Positions 11,438-21,236 of a DNA stretch of 64,000 nt are shown here, piece by piece. This DNA is from Oscheius dolichura (lineage: Eukaryota > Nematoda > Chromadorea > Rhabditida > Rhabditidae). The DNA is taken from contig OW051497.1 of NCBI GenBank assembly GCA_932521035.1, positions 1,364,001-1,428,000 on the forward strand, given 5' to 3'. Both the position numbers and the translations under genes were made by a program. The notes below the pieces were generated by a model. That model had not been told where the DNA came from. It ran no database searches and saw only the letters and a list, made by a program, of their open reading frames with translations. How positions within the stretch are numbered: position 1 is the stretch's first letter; every line of letters starts with the position of its first letter.

Positions 11438-12384
11438 ACCGCAGAGGAATGTGATGAGGAAAGTGAGGTGATTATCTCTTATTTTGCTCGATTAACTGGC
11501 CTATATCTGTTAATTTTTTAATTTTTTTCTGAACAGTTTGTTCCTCTTTTAACCCAGTGCTTGAGTAGAACATGTTGTTCAGTAAAATGTGTTTTATCAC
11601 TTTTACCAGAGGGCTTCGCCGCGTCAGAAACGCGGCGTGCCAGCCTATTAATTTTCCCGTGCTCCCCACTTTGATTTGTAAATCTCCGAAAAAGTAAATA
11701 AAATGTCCCACAAACGCCCGAGCTACAAATGTGAATCGATTAGGGTGTAACCGGGTTCAAAAGATTGTTACTTTCCATCCTTTCCGTAAGATAAGTCCGT
11801 CAGTAAAGCCAGTCAGCTAGAAGGCCGTATTCTAAAGTTTTCAGTGAAGAAATTGAACAGATGCTTGTTTTCCTTTCTAGCTGTGCTAAAATTGGCCTGA
11901 ATTTGCCGTTTTCGATGAAGGTAGCGTGAACAAAAGAAAAAAGAGGCCATCGTTAGTGTTTCAATGCAAAGGTGAAGAAAACACAAAAATAGAGAAAAGC
12001 GATAGCTTTGGTCGCCGCTGGGGTCGAACTCCCAACTCTAGTTTGAACGCGCGCGCGTCCGGCGTGGGCGGTGACGGACAGACAGACGGAAAGACAGACA
12101 CCACGGAGCTTTAGTTAGTTTAGATAACGACGGGAAACAAGAACATGTAAACAATATCAAAATATGAACCTCGAATAAAAGAAGATGAAACTCAACCAGA
12201 AAAACAACAAGGAAATGGAATAAAAGGAAATTGATCTTCTTCACTTCTAGCAAGTCCCACTATTGAGTTCTACTTGCTTACACAATTTTGGAAATCTAAG
12301 TTGAGCATCGGCACGCTATTTGCAGCAATATTTGGTTTAAATTGGCGTATAAATTAGAGAATAGCTGCAACGTCAAACGCGCCG
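11438..12384. other. intergenic, no gene recognised
   Basis: A/T-rich spacer. Around 12010-12045 there is a reverse-strand box B-like sequence (gggagttcgacccc), but no matching 5' half of a tRNA. A microsatellite-like gacagacagacgg run follows at about 12074. Confidence 0.35.
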
Positions 12385-12841
12385 GTGCGCCCTCGTTGTG
12401 GCATTTTAATTTTTAACCAGCCGTTTCGACCTCCTTGCGGGGGGTCTTCGGCTGGACGTTGGCTGCGCCAACTGTGGTTTTACCTCGCGCTTGGAAGCCC
12501 CGTCCGCTCTTCCCCTTCTCCCCGTCCCATCCGTTGTTTCCCCAACCCTCTGGGCACTCTCTTCCCGTCCTCCGCCTGTCGCCGTCCCTTGCGCGCGTCC
12601 TCTTCTCCTCTCCCCCGCCCCTTCCGCTCGTTCCGACCTCCCTGTCCCTCCCTTTGTTCCACTCTCGCAGTCCTTTGCCCGCTTCCTCTTCTCCTTTTCT
12701 CCTCTTCCCCTTTCTACCGAGTTCCTCTCTCCCCTTCCTCGTGGGTTACTTCTTCTCTCCCTCCCGCTCTCTTCACTTCCCCCGTCCATCTATCTCTGCT
12801 GTCGGCACCATTCCCTCTACCACACCGTCCTTCCATTGGTG
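12385..12841. repeat. polypyrimidine low-complexity block at the outer edge of the left minisatellite
   Basis: From about 12490 the plus strand is nearly all C and T with interspersed tccc/cttc motifs. Several overlapping frames stay open on both strands only because of this composition, and the minus-strand frame is an Arg/Gly/Glu low-complexity sequence. I see no motif that would make it a gene. Confidence 0.55.
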
Positions 12842-12844
12842 CAT

Positions 12845-15248
12845 GGGGAGAAGCAGGACAGGCGGTATAGGGCAGGGGAGAGAAGCAGGACAGGCGGTAT
12901 GGGGCAGAGGATAGAAGCAGGACAGGCGGTATGGGGCAGGGGATAGAAGCAGGGGAGAGAAGCAGGACAGGCGGTACAGGGCAGGGGAGAGAAGCAGGAC
13001 AGGCGGTATAGGGCAGGGGAGAGAAGCAGGACAGGCGGTAGGGGGCAGGGGAGAGAAGCAGGACAGGCGGTATGGGGCAGGGGATAGAAGCAGGGGAGAG
13101 AAGCAGGACAGGCGGTACAGGGCAGGGGAGAGAAGCAGGACAGGCGGTATAGGGCAGGGGAGAGAAGCAGGACAGGCGGTAGGGGGCAGGGGAGAGAAGC
13201 AGGACAGGCGGTATGGGGCAGGGGATAGAAGCAGGGGAGAGAAGCAGGACAGGCGGTACAGGGCAGGGGAGAGAAGCAGGACAGGCGGTATGGGGCAGGG
13301 GATAGAAGCAGGACAGGCGGTATGGGGCAGGGGATAGAAGCAGGGGAGAGAAGCAGGACAGGCGGTACAGGGCAGGGGAGAGAAGCAGGACAGGCGGTAG
13401 GGGGCAGGGGAGAGAAGCAGGACAGGCGGTATGGGGCAGGGGATAGAAGCAGGGGAGAGAAGCAGGACAGGCGGTACAGGGCAGGGGAGAGAAGCAGGAC
13501 AGGCGGTAGGGGGCAGGGGAGAGAAGCAGGACAGGCGGTAGGGGGCAGGGGAGAGAAGCAGGACAGGCGGTATGGGGCAGGGGATAGAAGCAGGGGAGAG
13601 AAGCAGGACAGGCGGTACAGGGCAGGGGAGAGAAGCAGGACAGGCGGTATGGGGCAGGGGAGAGAAGCAGGACAGGCGGTATGGGGCAGGGGAGAGAAGC
13701 AGGACAGGCGGTAGGGGGCAGGGGAGAGAAGCAGGACAGGCGGTATGGGGCAGGGGAGAGAAGCAGGACAGGCGGTATGGGGCAGGGGATAGAAGCAGGA
13801 CAGGCGGTATGGGGCAGGGGAGAGAAGCAGGACAGGCGGTATGGGGCAGGGGAGAGAAGCAGGACAGGCGGTATGGGGCAGGGGAGAGAAGCAGGACAGG
13901 CGGTATGGGGCAGGGGAGAGAAGCAGGACAGGCGGTATGGGGCAGGGGAGAGAAGCAGGACAGGCGGTATGGGGCAGGGGAGAGAAGCAGGACAGGCGGT
14001 ATGGGGCAGGGGAGAGAAGCAGGACAGGCGGTATGGGGCAGGGGAGAGAAGCAGGACAGGCGGTACAGGGCAGGGGAGAGAAGCAGGACAGGCGGTACAG
14101 GGCAGGGGAGAGAAGCAGGACAGGCGGTATGGGGCAGGGGATAGAAGCAGGGGAGAGAAGCAGGACAGGCGGTACAGGGCAGGGGAGAGAAGCAGGACAG
14201 GCGGTATGGGGCAGGGGAGAGAAGCAGGACAGGCGGTATGGGGCAGGGGAGAGAAGCAGGACAGGCGGTATGGGGCAGGGGAGAGAAGCAGGACAGGCGG
14301 TATGGGGCAGGGGAGAGAAGCAGGACAGGCGGTACAGGGCAGGGGAGAGAAGCAGGACAGGCGGTACAGGGCAGGGGAGAGAAGCAGGACAGGCGGTATG
14401 GGGCAGGGGAGAGAAGCAGGACAGGCGGTATGGGGCAGGGGAGAGAAGCAGGACAGGCGGTATGGGGCAGGGGATAGAAGCAGGACAGGCGGTATGGGGC
14501 AGGGGAGAGAAGCAGGACAGGCGGTATGGGGCAGGGGAGAGAAGCAGGACAGGCGGTATGGGGCAGGGGATAGAAGCAGGACAGGCGGTATGGGGCAGGG
14601 GAGAGAAGCAGGACAGGCGGTATGGGGCAGGGGATAGAAGCAGGACAGGCGGTATAGGGCAGGGGAGAGAAGCAGGACAGGCGGTATGGGGCAGGGGAGA
14701 GAAGCAGGACAGGCGGTATAGGGCAGGGGAGAGAAGCAGGACAGGCGGTATGGGGCAGGGGAGAGAAGCAGGACAGGCGGTATGGGGCAGGGGAGAGAAG
14801 CAGGACAGGCGGTACAGGGCAGGGGAGAGAAGCAGGACAGGCGGTACAGGGCAGGGGAGAGAAGCAGGACAGGCGGTATGGGGCAGGGGAGAGAAGCAGG
14901 ACAGGCGGTATGGGGCAGGGGAGAGAAGCAGGACAGGCGGTATGGGGCAGGGGAGAGAAGCAGGACAGGCGGTATGGGGCAGGGGATAGAAGCAGGACAG
15001 GCGGTATAGGGCAGGGGAGAGAAGCAGGACAGGCGGTATGGGGCAGGGGAGAGAAGCAGGACAGGCGGTATAGGGCAGGGGAGAGAAGCAGGACAGGCGG
15101 TATGGGGCAGGGGAGAGAAGCAGGACAGGCGGTATGGGGCAGGGGAGAGAAGCAGGACAGGCGGTATGGGGCAGGGGATAGAAGCAGGACAGGCGGTATG
15201 GGGCAGGGGAGAGAAGCAGGACAGGCGGTACAGGCCAGGGGAGAGAAG
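12845..15248 (+). repeat. 32-bp minisatellite, left array (~75 units)
   Basis: The unit is 32 bp and contains ggacaggcggtatggggc followed by aggggagagaagca. Variants carry tacagggc, tatagggc or taggggg in place of tatggggc. Some units gain an extra 14-bp aggggagagaagca piece. The plus strand is G-rich with GGGG-CA-GGGG runs that could form G-quadruplexes. On the complementary C-rich strand the unit contains no stop in any frame, which explains an apparent 830-codon open frame at 12773-15265. I do not call that a gene. Confidence 0.95.
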
Positions 15249-15249
15249 T

Positions 15250-15850
15250 GGATCATGGGGGCCACTGCTTAAGGATCCCGGGGAATTTAGTCAGGCAGCA
15301 GGTTTCTCTATGCTCGCTCGAATCCCTCTATTACGCGCCCTATCCCCTGCCAGTCAGGGACGCGTTGCGCGTCCCCTCCTACGCTCAGTCTCCCCTCTGA
15401 CGTCGCCCTGTGCGGTCGAGCTCAACCAGATACTCCTTATTAGGGAATAAGGAATGGACTCAGCGACTTCCCTGTGAAGCGTACTCCCCCCGGCTATGGT
15501 ATATACGGCTCGTAGTGCGGATGCACGCGTGCATTCGTCAACATATTCCCTTATTTTAACCTCCGCGCCTTCTCTATCTTTTAAGGTGGTTAACATTACT
15601 TTATTTGTGAATATATTCACTCTAGTAGAGTGAACTGATCCCAGTGGTGAGGTTGCATTCCTAGTTCTGAGAATTTCTTTCGATATTACCACTTTCATTA
15701 CCAAGATGATCAAAGAGGGCACGACTTCTCTCACTGGAAGGCTTTGTTCTGTTGTCTCCTATTGGCCTTGCTCTTCAAAAATTCTGCCCGATATTTCCTC
15801 CTGTGTCCTAGCTACCACTAGATGGGCTAACAAAGTTGTTCAGTGGAATG
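15250..15850. repeat. unique block X of the left arm, with a conserved minus-strand frame
   Basis: The block joins the minisatellite to the rest of the arm. A 126-codon minus-strand frame (15354-15734) is preserved at 51451-51795 as a 114-codon plus-strand frame. It starts MREVVPSLIILVMKVVISKE and includes LTTLKDREGAEVKIREY. It has no recognised motif, and because the arms are almost identical, conservation of the frame is weak evidence of function. The block also contains TGCACGCGTGCA, a perfect palindrome, and near-palindromes around 15620. Confidence 0.5.
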
Positions 15851-15857
15851 GTTCAAA

Positions 15858-15877
15858 CTATAGACTATAGTCTATAG
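15858..15877. repeat. 20-bp perfect palindrome CTATAGACTATAGTCTATAG
   Basis: It is identical to its reverse complement and present at the matching place in the other arm (51308-51327). It could be a hairpin, a dimeric protein-binding site or a recombination site. Confidence 0.8.
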
Positions 15878-16479
15878 AGCGGTATTCATGAGATAGCGGA
15901 GTTTAGGTTGAAAGGGACTTATTACAACTGAATTATTTACAAGAAGAAGGGAGAGAAACTGGCCTCATTAATGTCTAACAGACTGATCAGATAGCGCTCT
16001 GTGTTGGGAGGTTTCGGAGGCTCATTGACCTTTCCTGGCAAGAGTCACGACACTGATCAACCAAGGGTTTCCCCTCCCGCCCTATTGACAAGGATTTCAC
16101 TAGGCATTAGGATGATTAAAGCGGGCTAGGTCTTTACCTTCAGCTCTCGACTTCTTATATACTTATATTACTTCCGTTGAGGTTTACCCATCCACCGTCC
16201 ATCAGCATATCTATTATGATTGCCCTTTGAGTAATAAACCACTGTAAAGTATTCTTGTGTTATTATTTTGTCTATTGAGTGTCGTCTAGGTTTACTCTTC
16301 TCCGGTTACGACTCTTCCCTTACGGCTCGACTCGCCACCACTCGTAGGAATCGGGGTTGGAGAGGTTGATTTAGGGGCACTGATTTCATCCACCTCCTTT
16401 GTTGCTGGTCGCATCTCCTACCGCGTGGCACTTCTACAAAATGGTGAGCGCCAACCCTTCTCAGTATAGATCCGCGGTA

Positions 16480-17500
16480 AGAAACATCAGATCGAGATGC
16501 TTCTAGAGCTCGATCTCACGGTCATTTTGACTCCACGACCGGCACTAGAAGGCAACCTGATGAGGATCTTTTGGGCTGGAATAGGGACCGTCTACTTGGC
16601 CATTGAAATAGGTCCTATAGTAGAATCAGTCAAAGGTTCTACAAAAACGGAAAGCGGAAGCTTCTATAGCTCAATGTCGCGGTCATTTTGCCCACGCACG
16701 GCACCAGAAGGCAATCTGATGAGGATCTTTGGGGCTGGAAAGGGGAACGACTCACTGAACGTTGAAATAGACCCGATAGTAGAATCAATTGAAAGCTTAC
16801 AAGTGACGCAAGCGTCGTTAGACGTCGGAAAAGGTTGTATAGAAGAATCTGTTTAAAGCATCAACAAAACCGGAGAGGACTGGCTTCTGTAGCTCGATCT
16901 CTGTCATTTCGACCCCACGAACGGTGCCAGAAAACAAGCGGGGATGGATCTACGGGGTTGGTATAGGGAACGTCTCACTGGCCATTGAAATAGGTTCATC
17001 TAATGGCCCATTGAGTTGGGCTCTATTGTAGAAACAAATCAAAGCTCTACGAACACTGAAGGTAGAGGCTTTTAGAGCTCGATCTAGCAGTCATTTTGAC
17101 CCCACAAACGGTGCCAGAAAACAAGCGGGGATGGACCTACGGGGTTGGTATAGGGAACGTCTCCTTGGCCATTGAAATAGGTTCATCTAATGGCCCATTG
17201 AGTTGGGCTCTATTGTAGAAACGAATCAAAGCTCTATGAACACTGAAGGTAGAACCTTTTAGAGCTCGATCTAGCAGTCATTTGACCCTACGAACGGTGC
17301 TAAAAGACAAGCTCAGATGGCGGTAGTGAGCCAAGAATGAGGGGCATCTAACGACCCATTGAAGTGGGCTCCTTTGTAGGACCAGTTCAAAGGTTCTTCG
17401 AAAACGGAAAGCGGCGGCTTCTAGAGTTCGATATCGCGTTCATTTTGACAACACGAACGGCACTAAAAAAGAAGCTGATGAGACTTGACTGAGCTAGGCA
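16480..17500 (+). repeat. degenerate tandem repeats, 160-220 bp, six units
   Basis: Units are recognised by 'cttctagagctcgatct ... cattttgac' beginning near 16498, 16659, 16880, 17067, 17256 and 17413. A middle part resembles 'ggccattgaaatagg' and a tail resembles 'tcaaaggttctac'. Further copies lie at 25934-26076/27903-27965 (split by a transposon), about 32330-32385, 48180-48520 and 50800-51170. The family is confined to the giant element in this window. I see no pol III boxes. Confidence 0.75.
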
Positions 17501-18229
17501 TGAAGACAATCTGTACAGTGCGGTTCAAAATCTTTCGGCCGCCCCATTTTATGTAGTTAACGTGTGTAGGCGAAGCGAAATGGAAAATCTAAGTATGCCA
17601 TCTTGTTCAGCGACAGCAGAAACCCCTTGGTCCTCAGCTTTGGACGAGGTTCATGTCGCTCCTTTATGTTTTGGAAGGGGGGAAGTTCTGGAATCTACGT
17701 CACACCCCTACAACTTGCGAGTGGGGTGGAAAACAGGAATGCATTAAGACCCCTCCAAACTTCGAGGCGGGGTGCCCAGTCGTAGCACATCAATTGGGGG
17801 CAATTCTGGAATGTGTTCAGGAGCATCTGTTTACGGTCTGTCGTCTTCATCCCCACGTATCCTCTGACTTCAGCAATACTGGATGGACGCGACTACTGTC
17901 AAGTGTCAACCTCTATCAATTTATCTATGACTTCAGAGAGCATGATGACTGAACACAAAACAGAGCTGCCCAAACGGCAGTTTTTGGGCGTACTGACTAG
18001 CCTGCTTACTACGGTGGCTGAAGGATCTGTTCAAGATGGGATGGACTGGAAGATAAAAACTTAGCAAAGAAGGGGGAATTGGACCTCAGTTACATTAGTA
18101 TGAGTCGAAGCAAATTTTGAGGGGCAAACACATAATCTATCCGCAATATTTAACCCTAACAAACACCGCACTATTAGGAGAAGGATATGCTGGTATACTG
18201 CTTAAGTTGAGCAGCTTAACCCAACCGCC

Positions 18230-18660
18230 CGCGGAGCTCGATCTCGCTCATTGGTGACCCAGTAGTCCGGACCGGCGGCTAGATGATGTCAAAAGAAACC
18301 CAGATACCCAACTAAACCGAAAAAGCTTGAAAAACTACAACCGCGCTGGTCTATGGCATTAAAAAACACAAACAATAGGAAAATTAAAAAAGGGTGCCCA
18401 TCTGTGCTACAATGGAGGACGGGTGGAATCCGATACATCCTTCTGGTGGCGCCACGGTGAATCTCTTGGTAACTGCCAGGACCTGAAACACTTTATATTA
18501 GGCAAAGGAAGCGATAGAAACTATTGGCCCGCCCCACAATCTGTTCCAAAGGCGGCGCTGCATGAATAAAAAGCAACTACCTATAGCAGCAGAAGCAGCA
18601 GGGAGCGAGCGCACCCCAAGGGTTCAGGCGAAAGAATGGAAAAAAAGAATGACCACCGTA
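18230..18660 (+). repeat. F2 module of the left arm
   Basis: It is matched in reverse by about 49690-50120 and is a diverged relative of the F modules at the ends of the cassettes (25300-25700, 41500-41880, 47500-47870). Shared landmarks are 'tacaaccgcgct(g/a)gtctatggcatt' and, on the opposite strand, an acceptor-like tttcag followed by a 'GTCCTGGCAG'-type start. Confidence 0.6.
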
Positions 18661-19000
18661 CCCCGACGTCAATTGACAAGCTTCTTATCCAAGGATAAGC
18701 CCCAAATCTTCGCTTTCGTTCTGGTTAATTAACCAGTTCTGGTAAAGCCTAATTTCTCAGTTCCCGTCCTCCCTCAATGGTCGATCCTGGTATCCGTAAA
18801 TTTGGTAGATATCGGGCGCTCTCCGTCTACCCGCCGCGTACTTTATTTGCCTCCCTCCTCCCTACAGGTGAAATTACCGGTTATTATCCTGTCTTCATTA
18901 TTTTTGACGCGAGGGAAAAGGGCCGGCCGTACAGGTGTTATAATATTTGACTGGGACTGAGGATAATAAGGGGCGCCGGCGAGCTACGGTAGAACGGGCA
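18660..19000 (+). repeat. palindrome-rich A module (one of six copies)
   Basis: It contains cttatccaaggataag (7-bp stems, 2-nt loop) and CTGGTTAATTAACCAG, a perfect 16-bp palindrome, at 18721-18736. Other copies have the latter at 24556, 25213, 41948 and 49598, plus a one-base-altered version near 47412. The module sits at both ends of each cassette and at the inner ends of the big arms, so it may act as a recombination, binding or replication site. That role is inference. Confidence 0.7.
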
Positions 19001-19379
19001 ATCCCTTGTTCCCCCCTAACTAACTAGAAAAAGCTTGAAAAATAGCGCTACTACCGGGCTGGCCTAGGGAAATCCATAAAAGGGCGCAAAGAAAATAATG
19101 ATATTACCCCGCGAAAGCAACAAAAAAGCACAAAGAATACAATGGAAATATAAATAAGATACCTATCAGCTACAGTTCAATAGAATCCATGTATTCCTCC
19201 AAGATACCACGTAGAAGTTGCCGATCTCTTCCCTTGGGCGCCCTCTTGGTAGTAGCCAGCACCGGAAACGACTCATATTAGATAAAAACATAGAACAAAC
19301 AGAAGTAGAAAAGTAGAAAGAAGAAGAAGAATAGAGAAGACCGCCCGAGGCGGGACCAGGAGAAGGAATGACCGGCCTG

Positions 19380-20700
19380 GCTCCTGACCAATGATTACCA
19401 ATAGTTCTCCGGTTTGATCGCCTTAAACCGGGCTTTTCGCTATCTAACTTCGCTTTTACCTTGGGATTAAACCAGACGAAAAGCGTTTCTATTCTTTTTT
19501 TCCGAGGGAAAAGGGCCGGCCGTACAGGTGTTACAATATTTGACTGTGACTGAGGATAATAAGGGGCGCCGCGCGAGCTACGGTAGAACGGGCAATCCCT
19601 TGTTCGCTAGACATTCCCTCGTGGATAGGTTCTGCTGTTTTAAGAACCATAGAATGCGCAAAGGCGGGCGAGTTTCAAGCCAGAAAACTATCCCAAAGCC
19701 CTCAGCGGGCGGCACGCGCGTCTACTCCGATTTCGTGTTAATACAAAAAGGCGCAATTCAAACGAAGAGGATATTACTGAGCCAATATGCTGCTGCGTGT
19801 AGACGGGCTGTGCCATCTGGATCCAGAATTGGCCGTGTAGAAACAGTGGTGGCAGCTCATTGATCCAATTCGTTGCAGATGATCAGAAACAAAGTGCCGC
19901 CTTGCAACTCCCACCACGTCGTCGACGCTCTTCTCCACGACTTCGGCCAGGTCCTACAAGCATTCGTATCAAATAAAATACGGAAATAAGCCACGGAACA
20001 ATACAAAAGAGGCAACTGGCCAAGAAGATTCGCTGTAGCTGCTAAAGTCCCGGCTCCTGCTGATTCGGCTCCTCCTGTTCCTCTTCTGTTGCTGTTCTCC
20101 ACGTCTCCGGCCACTTCCTGATAGTAGACAAATTCGTGCAATAAAAAGTAGCAATACTAGTGGCAAATATAATAAAAACCGGCCTAGCCACGGCTCCATT
20201 CCACCACGAAGGAGCCCGTTTCCTGAAAACAAACAAATAAATAACGGAACAAATGTAATAAAATCTGTATAAATACAGAGAAAAACTGGCCTAAGTGTTG
20301 GACGACGGGTGAAGAACAGTGCCGTAGCCAGGACAGGCAGCAGCAGAAGAACTACGAAGAGAACCGGGCAGACAAAGAGCCAGGCAGTTCCATAGAATCC
20401 ATGTGTTCCTCCAAGTACTACGTAGAAGTTGCCCATCTCTAGTAGACAAATTCGCGCAATAAAAAGTAGCAATAATAGTGGCATATATAATAAAAACCGG
20501 CCAAATAAAGATCCAGTATCCGTGTGCTGCCTTGGCGCTCTTTAGGGGCAATAAGTCTGTAATCCTGGGCATACTGTAATGGGTATATCATAGCTATTGC
20601 ACCGAAAAAGCGCAGAGGCGGCGCTCTTCCCCCGAAAATGCGATTTACTGGATTTTTTTTTGGATTCCCGCCCAAGCGACGACGGTTAATTTTCTAGTTA
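19380..20700 (-). repeat. C-D-E modules with exon/intron-like tandem units
   Basis: On the minus strand this block holds repeated units. Each starts TGGCC(A/G)GTTTT, runs through a U-rich intron-like tract of ~60-75 nt, ends in an acceptor (ttttcag, tatcag, ttgtag) and continues with a GxxxTGGCCGxxxxCGTGG exon-like segment. Reading through without splicing gives hydrophobic open frames (171 codons at 19969-20484) because the tracts encode Phe/Leu/Ile. Spliced frames also exist but differ between copies by indels. Copies are at 23400-24030, 43100-43930, 46220-46850 and a fragment at 48630-48830. I do not claim a protein. Confidence 0.5.
19528..19863 (+). other. conserved 111-codon frame in the D module
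   Basis: The frame starts MLQYLTVTEDNKGRRASYGR and is kept intact at 42772-43107 and, 3'-truncated, on the minus strand at 24727-25014. Substitutions between copies are few, so the open frame may only reflect recent duplication. No known domain is visible. Confidence 0.35.
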
Positions 20701-20940
20701 AAGCCGTGCTATAAGGCGATTTTACAGGCGGATACCTGGTTTAATCGTATGCATAGTTACCCAGCTGGGGCTTTTTTTTTGGTATATATACCGGCAAAAA
20801 GTCTAGGATAGCCATCATCATCACCTGCGGAGAAGGTCGACCAACTCCAAGGTCTGTTGTTTTCTCTTTCTCGTTCGCGTCTCGTTCGCGTCTCTTTCAA
20901 CCCCTTTTGGGTACGCGCATCACGCGCTCTTTCTCCAATG

Positions 20941-21199
20941 GAGTGCGCGTACGCCTCCCAATTTTTTGGGGGTGAATACGCGTACGCCTTCCAATTTTTT
21001 GGGGGTGAATACGCGTACGCCTCCCATTTTTTTTGGGGCGAATACGCGTTCGCCTCCCAATTTTTTGGGGGTGAATACGCGTACGCCTTCCAATTTTTTG
21101 GGGGTGAATACGCGTACGCCTCCCATTTTTTTTGGGGCGAATACGCGTTCGCCTCCCAATTTTTTGGGGGTGAATACGCGTTCGCCTCCCAATTTTTGC
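20941..21199 (+). promoter_or_regulatory. tandem ACGCGT array upstream of the left zinc-finger gene
   Basis: About eight units of 33-36 bp each hold gcgt(a/t)cgcctccc followed by an A/T run and ggggg, most preceded by ACGCGT. The equivalent array at about 44189-44345 in the right cassette has fewer units. ACGCGT is the MluI cell-cycle box core known from yeast promoters. The regulatory role here is inference from position and tandem layout. Confidence 0.5.
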
Positions 21200-21236
21200 G
21201 TTAACTGGCCGTGTTCGTAATTTTAACATTTTAGGA

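Larger units (their letters stand above)
12842..18870 (+). repeat. left arm of the giant inverted repeat
   Basis: This matches the reverse complement of 49460-55735. The unique block 15250-15850 differs from its partner (51355-51945) at only a handful of sites by eye. The right arm lacks about 1.1 kb corresponding to roughly 16030-17150, so it carries fewer of the 160-220 bp repeats. The arms are far more alike than the decayed elements between them, which points to recent duplication or gene conversion. Confidence 0.8.

Noticed and set aside
12010-12060. Possible reverse-strand tRNA gene from a good T-loop-like sequence
   Set aside because: No matching 5' acceptor, D arm or anticodon stem could be found.
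12385-12840. Arg/Gly-rich or Ser/Pro-rich proteins in the polypyrimidine block
   Set aside because: Low-complexity bases keep several frames open on both strands at once; no other support.
12845-15248. CRISPR-like array or telomeric repeat
   Set aside because: Units are contiguous with no spacers, and the G-rich polarity is opposite to that of a telomere end.
12773-15265. 830-codon open frame on the minus strand across the left minisatellite
   Set aside because: Produced by a 32-bp unit without stops on the C-rich strand; composition alone explains it.
19969-20484. Multi-pass membrane protein suggested by hydrophobic frames (also at 23415, 43213, 46237)
   Set aside because: The hydrophobic runs coincide with U-rich intron-like tracts ending in splice acceptors; copies differ by frame-changing indels.
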